Source: Patiria pectinifera (taxonomy: Eukaryota > Echinodermata > Asteroidea > Valvatida > Asterinidae). Taken from it: a stretch of DNA of 64,000 nucleotides. This document shows positions 28,201 through 41,137 of the stretch, piece after piece. The first letter of the stretch is position 1; each line of letters opens with the position of its first letter. Below the pieces are notes generated by a model. That model worked only from the letters and a program-made list of their open reading frames with translations, searched no databases and was not told the DNA's origin. Location of the stretch: the NCBI GenBank assembly GCA_029964075.1, contig CM057141.1:14260001-14324000 (forward strand), read 5' to 3'. Made by a program: the position numbers and the translations under genes.

Positions 28201-31200
28201 AGCCGACATGGCTCTCATGTGTCGCGGTCTAAAGGTACCTTAACATGGATGGATTTTGACAAACTATAGCTTGTTGCATAGCGGATGAATAGGCCAACAA
28301 GCTGACAAATCGGCAAGGCTTCAGACTTGAAACTTTTGGAGTGAGCCCCAGACGTAGGTACATGATGCCCCAGTTTCGTTTTTGTGCAGTAAGTCCCATA
28401 GCAAGGGCTGTCAGCGCCAGCCGACATGGCTCTCATGTGTCGCGGTCTAAAGGTACCTTAACATGGATGGATTTTGACAAACTATAGCTTGTTGCATAGC
28501 GGATGAATAGGCCAACAAGCTGACAAATCGGCAAGGCTTCAGAATTATAAACTGTGGAGTGAGCCCCAGACGTAGGTACATGATGCCCCCAGTTTCGTTT
28601 TGTGCAGTAAGTCCCATAGCAAGGGCTGTCAGCGCCAGCCGACATGGCTCTCATGTGTCGCGGTCTAAAGGTACCTTAACATGGATGGATTTTGACAAAC
28701 TATAGCTTGTTGCATAGCGGATGAATAGGCCAACAAGCTGACAAATCGGCAAGGCTTCAGACTTGAAACTTTTGGAGTGAGCCCCAGACGTAGGTACATG
28801 ATGCCCCCAGTTTCGTTTTTGTGCAGTAAGTCCCATAGCAAGGGCTGTCAGCGCCAGCCGACATGGCTCTCATGTGTCGCGGTCTAAAGGTACCTTAACA
28901 TGGATGGATTTTGACAAACTATAGCTTGTTGCATAGCGGATGAATAGGCCAACAAGCTGACAAATCGGCAAGGCTTCAGACTTGAAACTTTTGGAGTGAG
29001 CCCCAGACGTAGGTACATGATGCCCCCAGTTTCGTTTTTGTGCAGTAAGTCCCATAGCAAGGGCTGTCAGCGCCAGCCGACATGGCTCTCATGTGTCGCG
29101 GTCTAAAGGTACCTTAACATGGATGGATTTTGACAAACTATAGCTTGTTGCATAGCGGATGAATAGGCCAACAAGCTGACAAATCGGCAAGGCTTCAGAC
29201 TTGAAACTTTTGGAGTGAGCCCCAGACGTAGGTACATGATGCCCCCAGTTTCGTTTTTGTGCAGTAAGTCCCATAGCAAGGGCTGTCAGCGCCAGCCGAC
29301 ATGGCTCTCATGTGTCGCGGTCTAAAGGTACCTTAACATGGATGGATTTTGACAAACTATAGCTTGTTGCATAGCGGATGAATAGGCCAACAAGCTGACA
29401 AATCGGCAAGGCTTCAGACTTGAAACTTTTGGAGTGAGCCCCAGACGTAGGTACATGATGCCCCAGTTTCGTTTTTGTGCAGTAAGTCCCATAGCAAGGG
29501 CTGTCAGCGCCAGCCGACATGGCTCTCATGTGTCGCGGTCTAAAGGTACCTTAACATGGATGGATTTTGACAAACTATAGCTTGTTGCATAGCGGATGAA
29601 TAGGCCAACAAGCTGACAAATCGGCAAGGCTTCAGACTTGAAACTTTTGGAGTGAGCCCAGACGTAGGTACATGATGCCCCCAGTTTCGTTTTTGTGCAG
29701 TAAGTCCCATAGCAAGGGCTGTCAGCGCCAGCCGACATGGCTCTCATGTGTCGCGGTCTAAAGGTACCTTAACATGGATGGATTTTGACAAACTATAGCT
29801 TGTTGCATAGCGGATGAATAGGCCAACAAGCTGACAAATCGGCAAGGCTTCAGACTTGAAACTTTTGGAGTGAGCCCCAGACGTAGGTACATGATGCCCC
29901 CAGTTTCGTTTTTGTGCAGTAAGTCCCATAGCAAGGGCTGTCAGCGCCAGCCGACATGGCTCTCATGTGTCGCGGTCTAAAGGTACCTTAACATAGATGG
30001 ATTTTGACAAACTATAGCTTGTTGCATAGCGGATGAATAGGCCAACAAGCTGACAAATCGGCAAGGCTTCAGACTTGAAACTTTTGGAGTGAGCCCCAGA
30101 CGTAGGTACATGATGCCCCCAGTTTCGTTTTTGTGCAGTAAGTCCCATAGCAAGGGCTGTCAGCGCCAGCCGACATGGCTCTCATGTGTCGCGGTCTAAA
30201 GGTACCTTAACATGGATGGATTTTGACAAACTATAGCTTGTTGCATAGCGGATGAATAGGCCAACAAGCTGACAAATCGGCAAGGCTTCAGACTTGAAAC
30301 TTTTGGAGTGAGCCCCAGACGTAGGTACATGATGCCCCAGTTTCGTTTTTGTGCAGTAAGTCCCATAGCAAGGGCTGTCAGCGCCAGCCGACATGGCTCT
30401 CATGTGTCGCGGTCTAAAGGTACCTTAACATGGATGGATTTTGACAAACTATAGCTTGTTGCATAGCGGATGAATAGGCCAACAAGCTGACAAATCGGCA
30501 AGGCTTCAGACCTGAAACTTTTGGAGTGAGCCCCAGACGTAGGTACATGATCCCCCAATTTCGTTTTTGTGCAGTAAGTCCCATAGCAAGGGCTGTCAGC
30601 GCCAGCCGACATGGCTCTCATGTGTCGCGGTCTAAAGGTACCTTAACATGGATGGATTTTGACAAACTATAGCTTGTTGCATAGCGGATGAATAGGCCAA
30701 CAAGCTGACAAATCGGCAAGGCTTCAGACTTGAAACTTTTGGAGTGAGCCCCAGACGTAGGTACATGATGCCCCCAGTTTCGTTTTTGTGCAGTAAGTCC
30801 CATAGCAAGGGCTGTCAGCGCCAGCCGACATGGCTCTCATGTGTCGCGGTCTAAAGGTACCTTAACATGGATGGATTTTGACAAACTATAGCTTTTTGCA
30901 TAGCGGATGAATAGGCAAAGAAGCTGGCAAATCGGCAAGGCTTCCGACCTGAAACTTTTGGAGTGAGCCCAAGACGTAGGTACATGATGTCCCAGTTTCG
31001 TTTTTGTGCAGTAAGTCCCAAAGCAAGGGCTGTCAGCGCCAGCCGACATGGCTCTCATGTGTTTCGGTTTAAAGGTACCTTAACATGGATGGATTTTGAC
31101 AAACTATAGCTTGTTGCATAGCGGATGAATAGGCCAACAAGCTGACAAATCGGCAAGGCTTCAGACTTGAAACTTTTGGAGTGAGCCCCAGACGTAGGTA

Positions 31201-34200
31201 CATGATGCCCCCAGTTTCGTTTTTGTGCAGTAAGTCCCATAGCAAGGGCTGTCAGCGCCAGCCGACATGGCTCTCATGTGTCGCGGTCTAAAGGTACCTT
31301 AACATGGATGGATTTTGACAAACTATAGCTTGTTGCATAGCGGATGAATAGGCCAACAAGCTGACAAATCGGCAAGGCTTCAGACTTGAAACTTTTGGAG
31401 TGAGCCCAGACGTAGGTACATGATGCCCCCAGTTTCGTTTTTGTGCAGTAAGTCCCATAGCAAGGGCTGTCAGCGCCAGCCGACATGGCTCTCATGTGTC
31501 GCGGTCTAAAGGTACCTTAACATGGATGGATTTTGACAAACTATAGCTTGTTGCATAGCGGATGAATAGGCCAACAAGCTGACAAATCGGCAAGGCTTCA
31601 GACTTGAAACTTTTGGAGTGAGCCCCAGACGTAGGTACATGATGCCCCCAGTTTCGTTTTTGTGCAGTAAGTCCCATAGCAAGGGCTGTCAGCGCCAGCC
31701 GACATGGCTCTCATGTGTCGCGGTCTAAAGGTACCTTAACATGGATGGATTTTGACAAACTATAGCTTGTTGCATAGCGGATGAATAGGCCAACAAGCTG
31801 ACAAATCGGCAAGGCTTCAGACTTGAAACTTTTGGAGTGAGCCCCAGACGTAGGTACATGATGCCCCCAGTTTCGTTTTTGTGCAGTAAGTCCCATAGCA
31901 AGGGCTGTCAGCGCCAGCCGACATGGCTCTCATGTGTCGCGGTCTAAAGGTACCTTAACATGGATGGATTTTGACAAACTATAGCTTGTTGCATAGCGGA
32001 TGAATAGGCCAACAAGCTGACAAATCGGCAAGGCTTCAGACTTGAAACTTTTGGAGTGAGCCCCAGACGTAGGTACATGATGCCCCCAGTTTCGTTTTTG
32101 TGCAGTAAGTCCCATAGCAAGGGCTGTCAGCGCCAGCCGACATGGCTCTCATGTGTCGCGGTCTAAAGGTACCTTAACATGGATGGATTTTGACAAACTA
32201 TAGCTTGTTGCATAGCGGATGAATAGGCCAACAAGCTGACAAATCGGCAAGGCTTCAGACTTGAAACTTTTGGAGTGAGCCCCAGACGTAGGTACATGAT
32301 GCCCCCAGTTTCGTTTTTGTGCAGTAAGTCCCATAGCAAGGGCTGTCAGCGCCAGCCGACATGGCTCTCATGTGTCGCGGTCTAAAGGTACCTTAACATG
32401 GATGGATTTTGACAAACTATAGCTTGTTGCATAGCGGATGAATAGGCCAACAAGCTGACAAATCGGCAAGGCTTCAGACTTGAAACTTTTGGAGTGAGCC
32501 CAGACGTAGGTACATGATGCCCCCAGTTTCGTTTTTGTGCAGTAAGTCCCATAGCAAGGGCTGTCAGCGCCAGCCGACATGGCTCTCATGTGTCGCGGTC
32601 TAAAGGTACCTTAACATGGATGGATTTTGACAAACTATAGCTTGTTGCATAGCGGATGAATAGGCCAACAAGCTGACAAATCGGCAAGGCTTCAGACTTG
32701 AAACTTTTGGAGTGAGCCCCAGACGTAGGTACATGATGCCCCCAGTTTCGTTTTTGTGCAGTAAGTCCCATAGCAAGGGCTGTCAGCGCCAGCCGACATG
32801 GCTCTCATGTGTCGCGGTCTAAAGGTACCTTAACATGGATGGATTTTGACAAACTATAGCTTGTTGCATAGCGGATGAATAGGCCAACAAGCTGACAAAT
32901 CGGCAAGGCTTCAGACTTGAAACTTTTGGAGTGAGCCCAGACGTAGGTACATGATGCCCCAGTTTCGTTTTTGTGCAGTAAGTCCCATAGCAAGGGCTGT
33001 CAGCGCCAGCCGACATGGCTCTCATGTGTCGCGGTCTAAAGGTACCTTAACATGGATGGATTTTGACAAACTATAGCTTGTTGCATAGCGGATGAATAGG
33101 CCAACAAGCTGACAAATCGGCAAGGCTTCAGACTTGAAACTTTTGGAGTGAGCCCCAGACGTAGGTACATGATGCCCCCAGTTTCGTTTTTGTGCAGTAA
33201 GTCCCATAGCAAGGGCTGTCAGCGCCAGCCGACATGGCTCTCATGTGTCGCGGTCTAAAGGTACCTTAACATGGATGGATTTTGACAAACTATAGCTTGT
33301 TGCATAGCGGATGAATAGGCCAACAAGCTGACAAATCGGCAAGGCTTCAGACTTGAAACTTTTGGAGTGAGCCCCAGACGTAGGTACATGATGCCCCCAG
33401 TTTCGTTTTTGTGCAGTAAGTCCCATAGCAAGGGCTGTCAGCGCCAGCCGACATGGCTCTCATGTGTCGCAGTCTAAAGGTACCTTAACATGGATGGATT
33501 TTGACAAACTATAGCTTGTTGCATAGCGGATGAATAGGCCAACAAGCTGACAAATCGGCAAGGCTTCAGACTTGAAACTTTTGGAGTGAGCCCCAGACGT
33601 AGGTACATGATGCCCCCAGTTTCGTTTTTGTGCAGTAAGTCCCATAGCAAGGGCTGTCAGCGCCAGCCGACATGGCTCTCATGTGTCGCGGTCTAAAGGT
33701 ACCTTAACATGGATGGATTTTGACAAACTATAGCTTGTTGCATAGCGGATGAATAGGCCAACAAGCTGACAAATCGGCAAGGCTTCAGACTTGAAACTTT
33801 TGGAGTGAGCCCCAGACGTAGGTACATGATGCCCCCAGTTTCGTTTTTGTGCAGTAAGTCCCATAGCAAGGGCTGTCAGCGCCAGCCGACATGGCTCTCA
33901 TGTGTCGCGGTCTAAAGGTACCTTAACATGGATGGATTTTGACAAACTATAGCTTGTTGCATAGCGGATGAATAGGCCAACAAGCTGACAAATCGGCAAG
34001 GCTTCAGACTTGAAACTTTTGGAGTGAGCCCAGACGTAGGTACATGATGCCCCCAGTTTCGTTTTTGTGCAGTAAGTCCCATAGCAAGGGCTGTCAGCGC
34101 CAGCCGACATGGCTCTCATGTGTCGCAGTCTAAAGGTACCTTAACATGGATGGATTTTGACAAACTATAGCTTGTTGCATAGCGGATGAATAGGCCAACA

Positions 34201-36518
34201 AGCTGACAAATCGGCAAGGCTTCAGACTTGAAACATTTGGAGTGAGCCCCAGACGTAGGTACATGATGCCCCCAGTTTCGTTTTTGTGCAGTAAGTCCCA
34301 TAGCAAGGGCTGTCAGCGCCAGCCGACATGGCTCTCATGTGTCGCGGTCTAAAGGTACCTTAACATGGATGGATTTTGACAAACTATAGCTTGTTGCATA
34401 GCGGATGAATAGGCCAACAAGCTGACAAATCGGCAAGGCTTCAGACTTGAAACTTTTGGAGTGAGCCCAGACGTAGGTACATGATGCCCCAGTTTCGTTT
34501 TTGTGCAGTAAGTCCCATAGCAAGGGCTGTCAGCGCCAGCCGACATGGCTCTCATGTGTCGCGGTCTAAAGGTACCTTAACATGGATGGATTTTGACAAA
34601 CTATAGCTTGTTGCATAGCGGATGAATAGGCCAACAAGCTGACAAATCGGCAAGGCTTCAGACTTGAAACTTTTGGAGTGAGCCCCAGACGTAGGTACAT
34701 GATGCCCCCAGTTTCGTTTTTGTGCAGTAAGTCCCATAGCAAGGGCTGTCAGCGCCAGCCGACATGGCTCTCATGTGTCGCGGTCTAAAGGTACCTTAAC
34801 ATGGATGGATTTTGACAAACTATAGCTTGTTGCATAGCGGATGAATAGGCCAACAAGCTGACAAATCGGCAAGGCTTCAGACTTGAAACTTTTGGAGTGA
34901 GCCCAGACGTAGGTACATGATGCCCCCAGTTTCGTTTTTGTGCAGTAAGTCCCATAGCAAGGGCTGTCAGCGCCAGCCGACATGGCTCTCATGTGTCGCG
35001 GTCTAAAGGTACCTTAACATGGATGGATTTTGACAAACTATAGCTTGTTGCATAGCGGATGAATAGGCCAACAAGCTGACAAATCGGCAAGGCTTCAGAC
35101 TTGAAACTTTTGGAGTGAGCCCCAGACGTAGGTACATGATGCCCCCAGTTTCGTTTTTGTGCAGTAAGTCCCATAGCAAGGGCTGTCAGCGCCAGCCGAC
35201 ATGGCTCTCATGTGTCGCGGTCTAAAGGTACCTTAACATGGATGGATTTTGACAAACTATAGCTTGTTGCATAGCGGATGAATAGGCCAACAAGCTGACA
35301 AATCGGCAAGGCTTCAGACTTGAAACTTTTGGAGTGAGCCCCAGACGTAGGTACATGATGCCCCCAGTTTCGTTTTTGTGCAGTAAGTCCCATAGCAAGG
35401 GCTGTCAGCGCCAGCCGACATGGCTCTCATGTGTCGCGGTCTAAAGGTACCTTAACATGGATGGATTTTGACAAACTATAGCTTGTTGCATAGCGGATGA
35501 ATAGGCCAACAAGCTGACAAATCGGCAAGGCTTTAGACTTGAAACTTTTGGAGTGAGCCCAGACGTAGGTACATGATGCCCCCAGTTTCGTTTTTGTGCA
35601 GTAAGTCCCATAGCAAGGGCTGTCAGCGCCAGCCGACATGGCTCTCATGTGTCGCGGTCTAAAGGTACCTTAACATGGATGGATTTTGACAAACTATAGC
35701 TTGTTGCATAGCGGATGAATAGGCCAACAAGCTGACAAATCGGCAAGGCTTCAGACTTGAAACTTTTGGAGTGAGCCCCAGACGTAGGTACATAATGCCC
35801 CGAGTTTCGCTTTTGTGCAGTAAGTCCCATAGCAAGGGCTGTCAGCGCCAGCCGACATGGCTCTCATGTGTCGCGGTCTAAAGGTACCTTAACATGGATG
35901 GATTTTGACAAACTATAGCTTGTTGCATAGCGGATGAATAGGCCAACAAGCTGACAAATCGGCAAGGCTTCAGACTTGAAACTTTTGGAGTGAGCCCAGA
36001 CGTAGGTACATGATGCCCCAGTTTCGTTTTTGTGCAGTAAGTCCCATAGCAAGGGCTGTCAGCGCCAGCCGACATGGCTCTCATGTGTCGCTGTCTAAAG
36101 GTACCTTAACATGGATGGATTTTGACAAACTATAGCTTGTTGCATAGCGGATGAATAGGCCAACAAGCTGACAAATCGGCAAGGCTTCAGACTTGAAACT
36201 TTTGGAGTGAGCCCCAGACGTAGGTACATGATGCCCCCAGTTTCGTTTTTGTGCAGTAAGTCCCATAGCAAGGGCTGTCAGCGCCAGCCGACATGGCTCT
36301 CATGTGTCGCGGTCTAAAGGTACCTTAACATGGATGGATTTTGACAAACTATAGCTTGTTGCATAGCGGATGAATAGGCCAACAAGCTGACAAATCGGCA
36401 AGGCTTCAGACTTGAAACTTTTGGAGTGAGCCCCAGACGTAGGTACATGATGCCCCCAGTTTCGTTTTTGTGCAGTAAGTCCCATAGCAAGGGCTGTCAG
36501 CGCCAGCCGACATGGCTC

Positions 36519-37830
36519 TCATGTGTCGCGGTCTAAAGGTACCTTAACATGGATGGATTTTGACAAACTATAGCTTGTTGCATAGCGGATGAATAGTCCA
36601 ACAAGCTGACAGATCGGCGAGACTTCAGACTTGAAACTTTTGGAGTGAGCCCAGACGTGGGTACATGATGCCCCCAGTTTCGTTTTTGTGCAGTAAGTCC
36701 CATAGCAAGGGCTGTCAGCGCCAGCCGACATGGCTCTCATGTGTCGCTGTCTAAAGGTACCTTAACATGGATGGATTTTGACAAACTATAGCTTGTTGCA
36801 TAGCGGATGAATAGGCCAACAAGCTGACAAATCGGCAAGGCTTCAGATTTGAAACTTTTGGAGTGATCCCCAGACGTAGGTACATGATGCCCCCAGTTTC
36901 GTTTTTGTGCAGTAAGTCCCATAGCAAGGGCTGTCAGCGCCAGCCGACATGGCTCTCATGTGTCGCGGTCTAAAAGTACCTTAACATGGATGGATTTTGA
37001 CAAACTATAGCTTGTTGCATAGCGGATGAATAGGCCAACAAGCTGACAAATCGGCAAGGCTTCAGACTTGAAACTTTTGGAGTGAGCCCCAGACGTAGGT
37101 ACATGATGCCCCCAGTTTCGTTTTTGTGCAGTAAGTCCCATAGCAAGGGCTGTCAGCGCCAGCCGACATGGCTCTCATGTGTCGCGGTCTAAAGGTACCT
37201 TAACATAGATGGATTTTGACAAACCATAGCTTGTTGCATAGCGGATGAATAGTCCAACAAGCTGACAGATCGGCAAGACTTCAGACTTGAAACTTTTGGA
37301 GTGAGCCCAGACGTAGGTACATGATGCCCCCAGTTTCGTTTTTGTGCAGTAAGTCCCATAGCAAGGGCTGTCAGCGCCAGCCGACATGGCTGTCATGTGT
37401 CGCTGTCTAAAGGTACCTTAAAATGGATGGATTTTGACAGACTATAGCTTGTTGCATAGCGGATGAATAGGCCAACAAGCTGACAAATCGGCAAGGCTTC
37501 AGACTTGAAACTTTTGGAGTGATCCCCAGACGTAGGTACATGATGCCCCCAGTTTCGTTTTTGTGCAGTAAGTCCCATAGCAAGGGCTGTCAGCGCCAGC
37601 CGACATGGCTCTCATGTGTCGCGGTCTAAAAGTACCTTAACATGGATGGATTTTGACAAACTATAGCTTGTTGCATAGCGGATGAATAGGCCAACAAGCT
37701 GACAAATCGGCAAGGCTTCAGACTTGAAACTTTTGGAGTGAGCTCCAGACGTAGGTACATGATGCCCCCAGTTTCGTTTTTGTGCAGTAAGTCCCATAGC
37801 AAGGGCTGTCAGCGCCAGCCGACATGGCTC
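36519..37830. repeat. trimeric higher-order repeat at the satellite's right edge (2 x 656 bp)
   Basis: Three successive monomers carry private markers, and the set repeats once. Monomer 1 has GAATAGTCCA, CAGATCGG and GAGCCCAG. Monomer 2 has CGCTGTCT and GTGATCCCC. Monomer 3 has CTAAAAGTACC in place of the KpnI site. The first set begins at 36519 and the second at 37175, a 656-bp period. Looser versions of the same short-long-long pattern precede it at 35864-36518. This is a local higher-order repeat made by amplifying a three-monomer block. Confidence 0.85.
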
Positions 37831-37979
37831 TCATGTGTCGCGGTCTAAAGGTACCTTAACATGGATGGATTTTGACAAACTATAGCTTGTTGCATAGCGG
37901 ATGAATAGGCCAACAAGCTGACAAATCGGCAAGGCTTCAGACTTGAAACTTTTGGAGTGAGCCCCAGACGTAGGTACAT

Positions 37980-38157
37980 CGTTCCTAAGTCTGCATGTAG
38001 CCATTTTACAAGTTGCATCCATCCTTTTTTTTTTCAGGCAAAGAGGACCAATTTTTCAACCGTATTTTTATCAAGCCTGCGCTTAGATGGAAGCCGAGAA
38101 ATCAGGGAGTTGGTGTTTGGCTATTTTTACACAATTTCGCCGTTTTTCAAACCCAAA
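37980..38157. other. satellite edge / short unique sequence
   Basis: Sequence between the truncated last satellite monomer and the next minisatellite. It contains a polypyrimidine run followed by CAG near 38035, which resembles a splice acceptor. No convincing exon follows, so I do not call one. Confidence 0.6.
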
Positions 38158-39660
38158 CATCTCAAACGCCACAGGTCAATTTAACCTACATATGTATACA
38201 TGCATATAAACCATGTACAAAAACCATCTCAAACGCCACAAGTCGATTTAGCCTGCACATAAAACCATGTACAAAAACCATCTCAAACGGCACAGGTCGA
38301 TTTAGCCTGTACATGCATATAAACCATGTACAAAACCATCTCAAACGGCACAGGTCGATTTAGCCTGTACATACATATAAACCATGTACAAAAACCATCT
38401 CAAACGGCACAGGTCGATTTAGCCTGTACATGCATATAAACCATGTACAAAACCATCTCAAACGGCACAGGTCGATTTAACCTGCACATACATATAAACC
38501 ATGTACAAAAACCATCTCAAACGGCACAGGTCGATTTAACCTGCACATACATATAAACCATGTACAAAACCATCTCAAACGCCACAGGTCGATTTAGCAT
38601 CTACATAAGTGTAAACCATGTACAAAAACCATCTCAAACGGCACAGGTAGATTTAGCATGTCCATGCATATAATCCATGTACAAAACCATCTCAAACGCC
38701 ACAGGTCGATTTAGCATCTACATAAGTGTAAACCATGTACAAAAACCATCTCAAACGGCACAGGTAGATTTAGCCTGTACATGCATATAAACCATGTACA
38801 AAACCATTTCAAACGGCACAGGTAGATTTAACCTACATATGTATACATGCATATAAACCATGTACAAAAACCATCTCAAACGCCACAGGTCGATTTAGCC
38901 TGTACATGCATGTAAACCATGTACAAAAACCATCTCAAACGGCACAGGTCGATTTAACCTGCACATACATATAAACCATGTACAAAACCATCTCAAACGC
39001 CACAGGTCGATTTAGCATCTACATGCATGTAAACCATGTACAAAAACCATCTCAAACGGCACAGGTAGATTTAGCATGTCCATGCATATAATCCATGTAC
39101 AAAACCATCTCAAACGCCACAGGTCGATTTTGCCTGTACATGCATTAAAACATGTACAAAATAACATCTCAAACGCCACAGGTCGATGAGCCTGAACATG
39201 CCTAAACCATGTACAAAAACCATCTCAAACGGCACACGATTTTGCCTATACATGCATATAAACCATGTACAAAACCATCTCAAACGCCACAGGTCGATGA
39301 GCCTGAACATGCCTAAACCATGTACAAAAACCATCTCAAACGCCACAGGTCGATTTAGCCTGTACATGCATCCATGTTCAAAACCATCTCAAACGCCACA
39401 GGTCGATTTTGCCTATACATGCATATATAAACCATGTACAAAAACCATCTCAAACGCCACAGGCCGATCGATTTTGCATAAACACGCTTTAAAAACATGT
39501 ACAAAAAACATCTCAAACTTGAACGCGGAACGCCACAGGTCGATGAGCCTGAACGTGCATAAAAACCATGTACAAAAACCATCTCAAACGCCACAGGTCG
39601 ATTTATAAACCATGTACAAAAACCATCTCAAGGCGCCACAGGTCGATGCACTCATGCAGA
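38158..39660. repeat. minisatellite, about 58-bp unit, about 25 copies
   Basis: Degenerate tandem units built around CATGTACAAAAACCATCTC, AAACGCCACAGGTCGATTTA and a variable CCTGTACATGCATATAAA segment. Successive CTCAAACG motifs lie mostly 58-59 bp apart (for example 38340, 38399, 38457, 38516, 38574). The units are much more diverged than the adjacent satellite. Open frames on both strands here follow the repeat period and are not genes. Confidence 0.93.
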
Positions 39661-41094
39661 TTTATTCCGCGGCCTGTGCCAAACACAGGTCGACTTATTC
39701 GTTATAACTCCACAGAAATACATGAAAAAGATTCAGGAACAATAAACCAGGCCACTGAAGAAGGACCGGGTCCGAACGCTTGAGAATTATTTTGGTAAGC
39801 ACTACTTTGCCGGAAACTTTCTATACCTCCATATAACTTGCATAAAATATTGATAATAATTTATGCACTTAATTCAGACGTAACTAATAATACAAATTAA
39901 AGCACGATAAATTTGGCAAAAAGGACACGTAAAACATTCCAAAACTGAAATCAGCCTGTACACAATAAAGAAAAACACACAACAAACTTTTTTTTATAAC
40001 GAAACACTTCCAGGCTAAATTATCAACGCTAAGCCAGTGAATGACTTGATCAAGTCTAAACCAGCCTCGCACAGCGCCCTCGTGTGGTACGAAACCCATT
40101 TTCCTTCGGATCTTTCTGCTGATGCAGCGTTCGACCTGTGGCGTTTGAGAAATAACATCGACCGTTTGAAAAATATTCGGCGATAACCCAAAGATATAGA
40201 TGCGCATGCGTCATGACCTACTTTATAGCAAAGCATGGTGTCACAAAATATATTCATTACCAACCTCGTCCCCAGTGATTACTTTATTTCCAACCGCGTT
40301 TCCAATAGTAAACCCTGGATAGGAAACTTTCTTCCTGTATCCTGATTGGATACCGCAATTGGCTAGTAATGGATTTTTATCGTGTACTTGGTGCTATATA
40401 TTCACAACGTGCAGTACGTGTTTTCGCGATCATTCGTCCACGCCTTCTCAAAAATACTAATTTCCTTTCCAATTTGCTCATATTAATATGAAAAATGATA
40501 CTGCATGTTGTCTCGATAAGATCGTAACAGTTTGATTTCAAAAATCGTGTTTCCGTAACTCACGCCGTGCTCGCGCTGCTACGAATTGACTCTGTTTTTA
40601 CCCCAGACACCGCATACAAAAACAAACGCTAATGTGTAACGCATATCCAGGCACCAGACTGTTCCTCATTTGCATACGTCTGCAAAAATCTTGCACATGC
40701 AAATGATCCAATACCAGGGTGAGAGAGCAGGTAGTGGTGGGCGCGTACTGCTCGACACCTGGGTACGAGGTTGATTCATTACAAATTAGTAAATATTTCG
40801 CTCCGTAAATGTTCAGATATTTATGTAACGAGGTGGTTTGATACAGTAAATGTAACAATTATAAATAATTTCGGGTAATATATTTTGCAAAAGTTATCTG
40901 AAACTGAAATATTTTGCAAAAGTTATCTGAAACTGAAATAAACACTCGGAACAATACGGGTGGACGGAACAATATGTAAAGTAACACCATTACTACCGGA
41001 AATAAACAACTCCACGTGCACAAAGCGTACGAAAGAAGAACGAGCGGAATATGTTCAGTGTTAAGAAACCGTGATTCAACTATCTAATGTCAAA
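39661..41094. other. unique intergenic DNA upstream of FTO, with presumed promoter
   Basis: About 1.4 kb with no supported exon. Two repeat features are visible. One is a lone 20-bp inverted piece of the preceding minisatellite at 40131-40150 (reverse complement of TCTCAAACGCCACAGGTCGA). The other is a 29-bp unit starting TATTTTGCAAAAG, duplicated in tandem at 40881 and 40910. The last few hundred bases should contain the FTO promoter and 5' UTR, but I cannot place a transcription start or a clear TATA box. Confidence 0.55.
40881..40938. repeat. 29-bp direct tandem duplication
   Basis: Two adjacent near-identical 29-bp copies beginning TATTTTGCAAAAG, at 40881 and 40910, about 160 bp before the FTO start codon. 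They lie in presumed promoter or 5' leader DNA; function unknown. Confidence 0.85.
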
Positions 41095-41137
41095 ATGTCG
41101 AAGAAAAGACAGAATGAAGATCAGGGGAAAGAATTAA
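41087..41137 (+). promoter_or_regulatory. possible overlapping upstream ORF of FTO
   Basis: An ATG at 41087, 8 nt before the FTO start and in another frame, opens 16 codons ending in TAA inside exon 1. Its context is weak (C at -3), whereas the FTO ATG at 41095 has A at -3, so leaky scanning is plausible. It matters only if transcription starts upstream of 41087. Confidence 0.3.

Larger units (their letters stand above)
1..37979. repeat. 218/219-bp tandem satellite array (about 171 monomers)
   Basis: Head-to-tail monomers of 218 or 219 bp, each with a KpnI site (GGTACC), fill this stretch with no other insertion. Most monomers differ at only a few positions. Differences concentrate in three homopolymer or near-homopolymer tracts in the second half: AAACTTTTGG vs AAACTTTGG, GAGCCCCAG vs GAGCCCAG, and four vs five C before AGTTTCG. 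These indels explain the length classes (219, 218, 217). Each monomer carries a 9-bp perfect inverted repeat, AGCTTGTTG (35-43 in the first copy) and CAACAAGCT (62-70), with an 18-nt loop. A second dyad lies near the end (CGACATG at 189-195, CATGTGTCG at 201-209). The left end is outside the window. The right end is abrupt, inside a monomer, after GTAGGTACAT. I see no pol III box or known small-RNA gene in the monomer. A pericentromeric, subtelomeric or heterochromatic satellite is the natural reading; chromosomal position is unknown. Confidence 0.97.

Noticed and set aside
200-37797. Dozens of near-identical 61-73-codon minus-strand frames starting MRAMSAGADS or MGLTAQKRN
   Set aside because: They follow the 218/219-bp satellite period. 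Start and stop overlap as ATGA in each unit, and single-C indels freely change frame and length with no sign of coding constraint.
1-37979. CRISPR-like array
   Set aside because: Repeats are directly contiguous, 218 bp long and without unique spacers, in a eukaryotic context.
1-37979. CENP-B box or small-RNA gene inside the satellite monomer
   Set aside because: TTTCGTTTTTGTGCAG lacks the CGGG half needed for a CENP-B box. I found no match to 5S, U1, U2, U5 or U6 sequence and no A/B box pair.
38013-39608. Open frames of 85-140 codons on both strands
   Set aside because: Products of the 58-bp minisatellite, present simultaneously in opposing frames and without recognisable domains.
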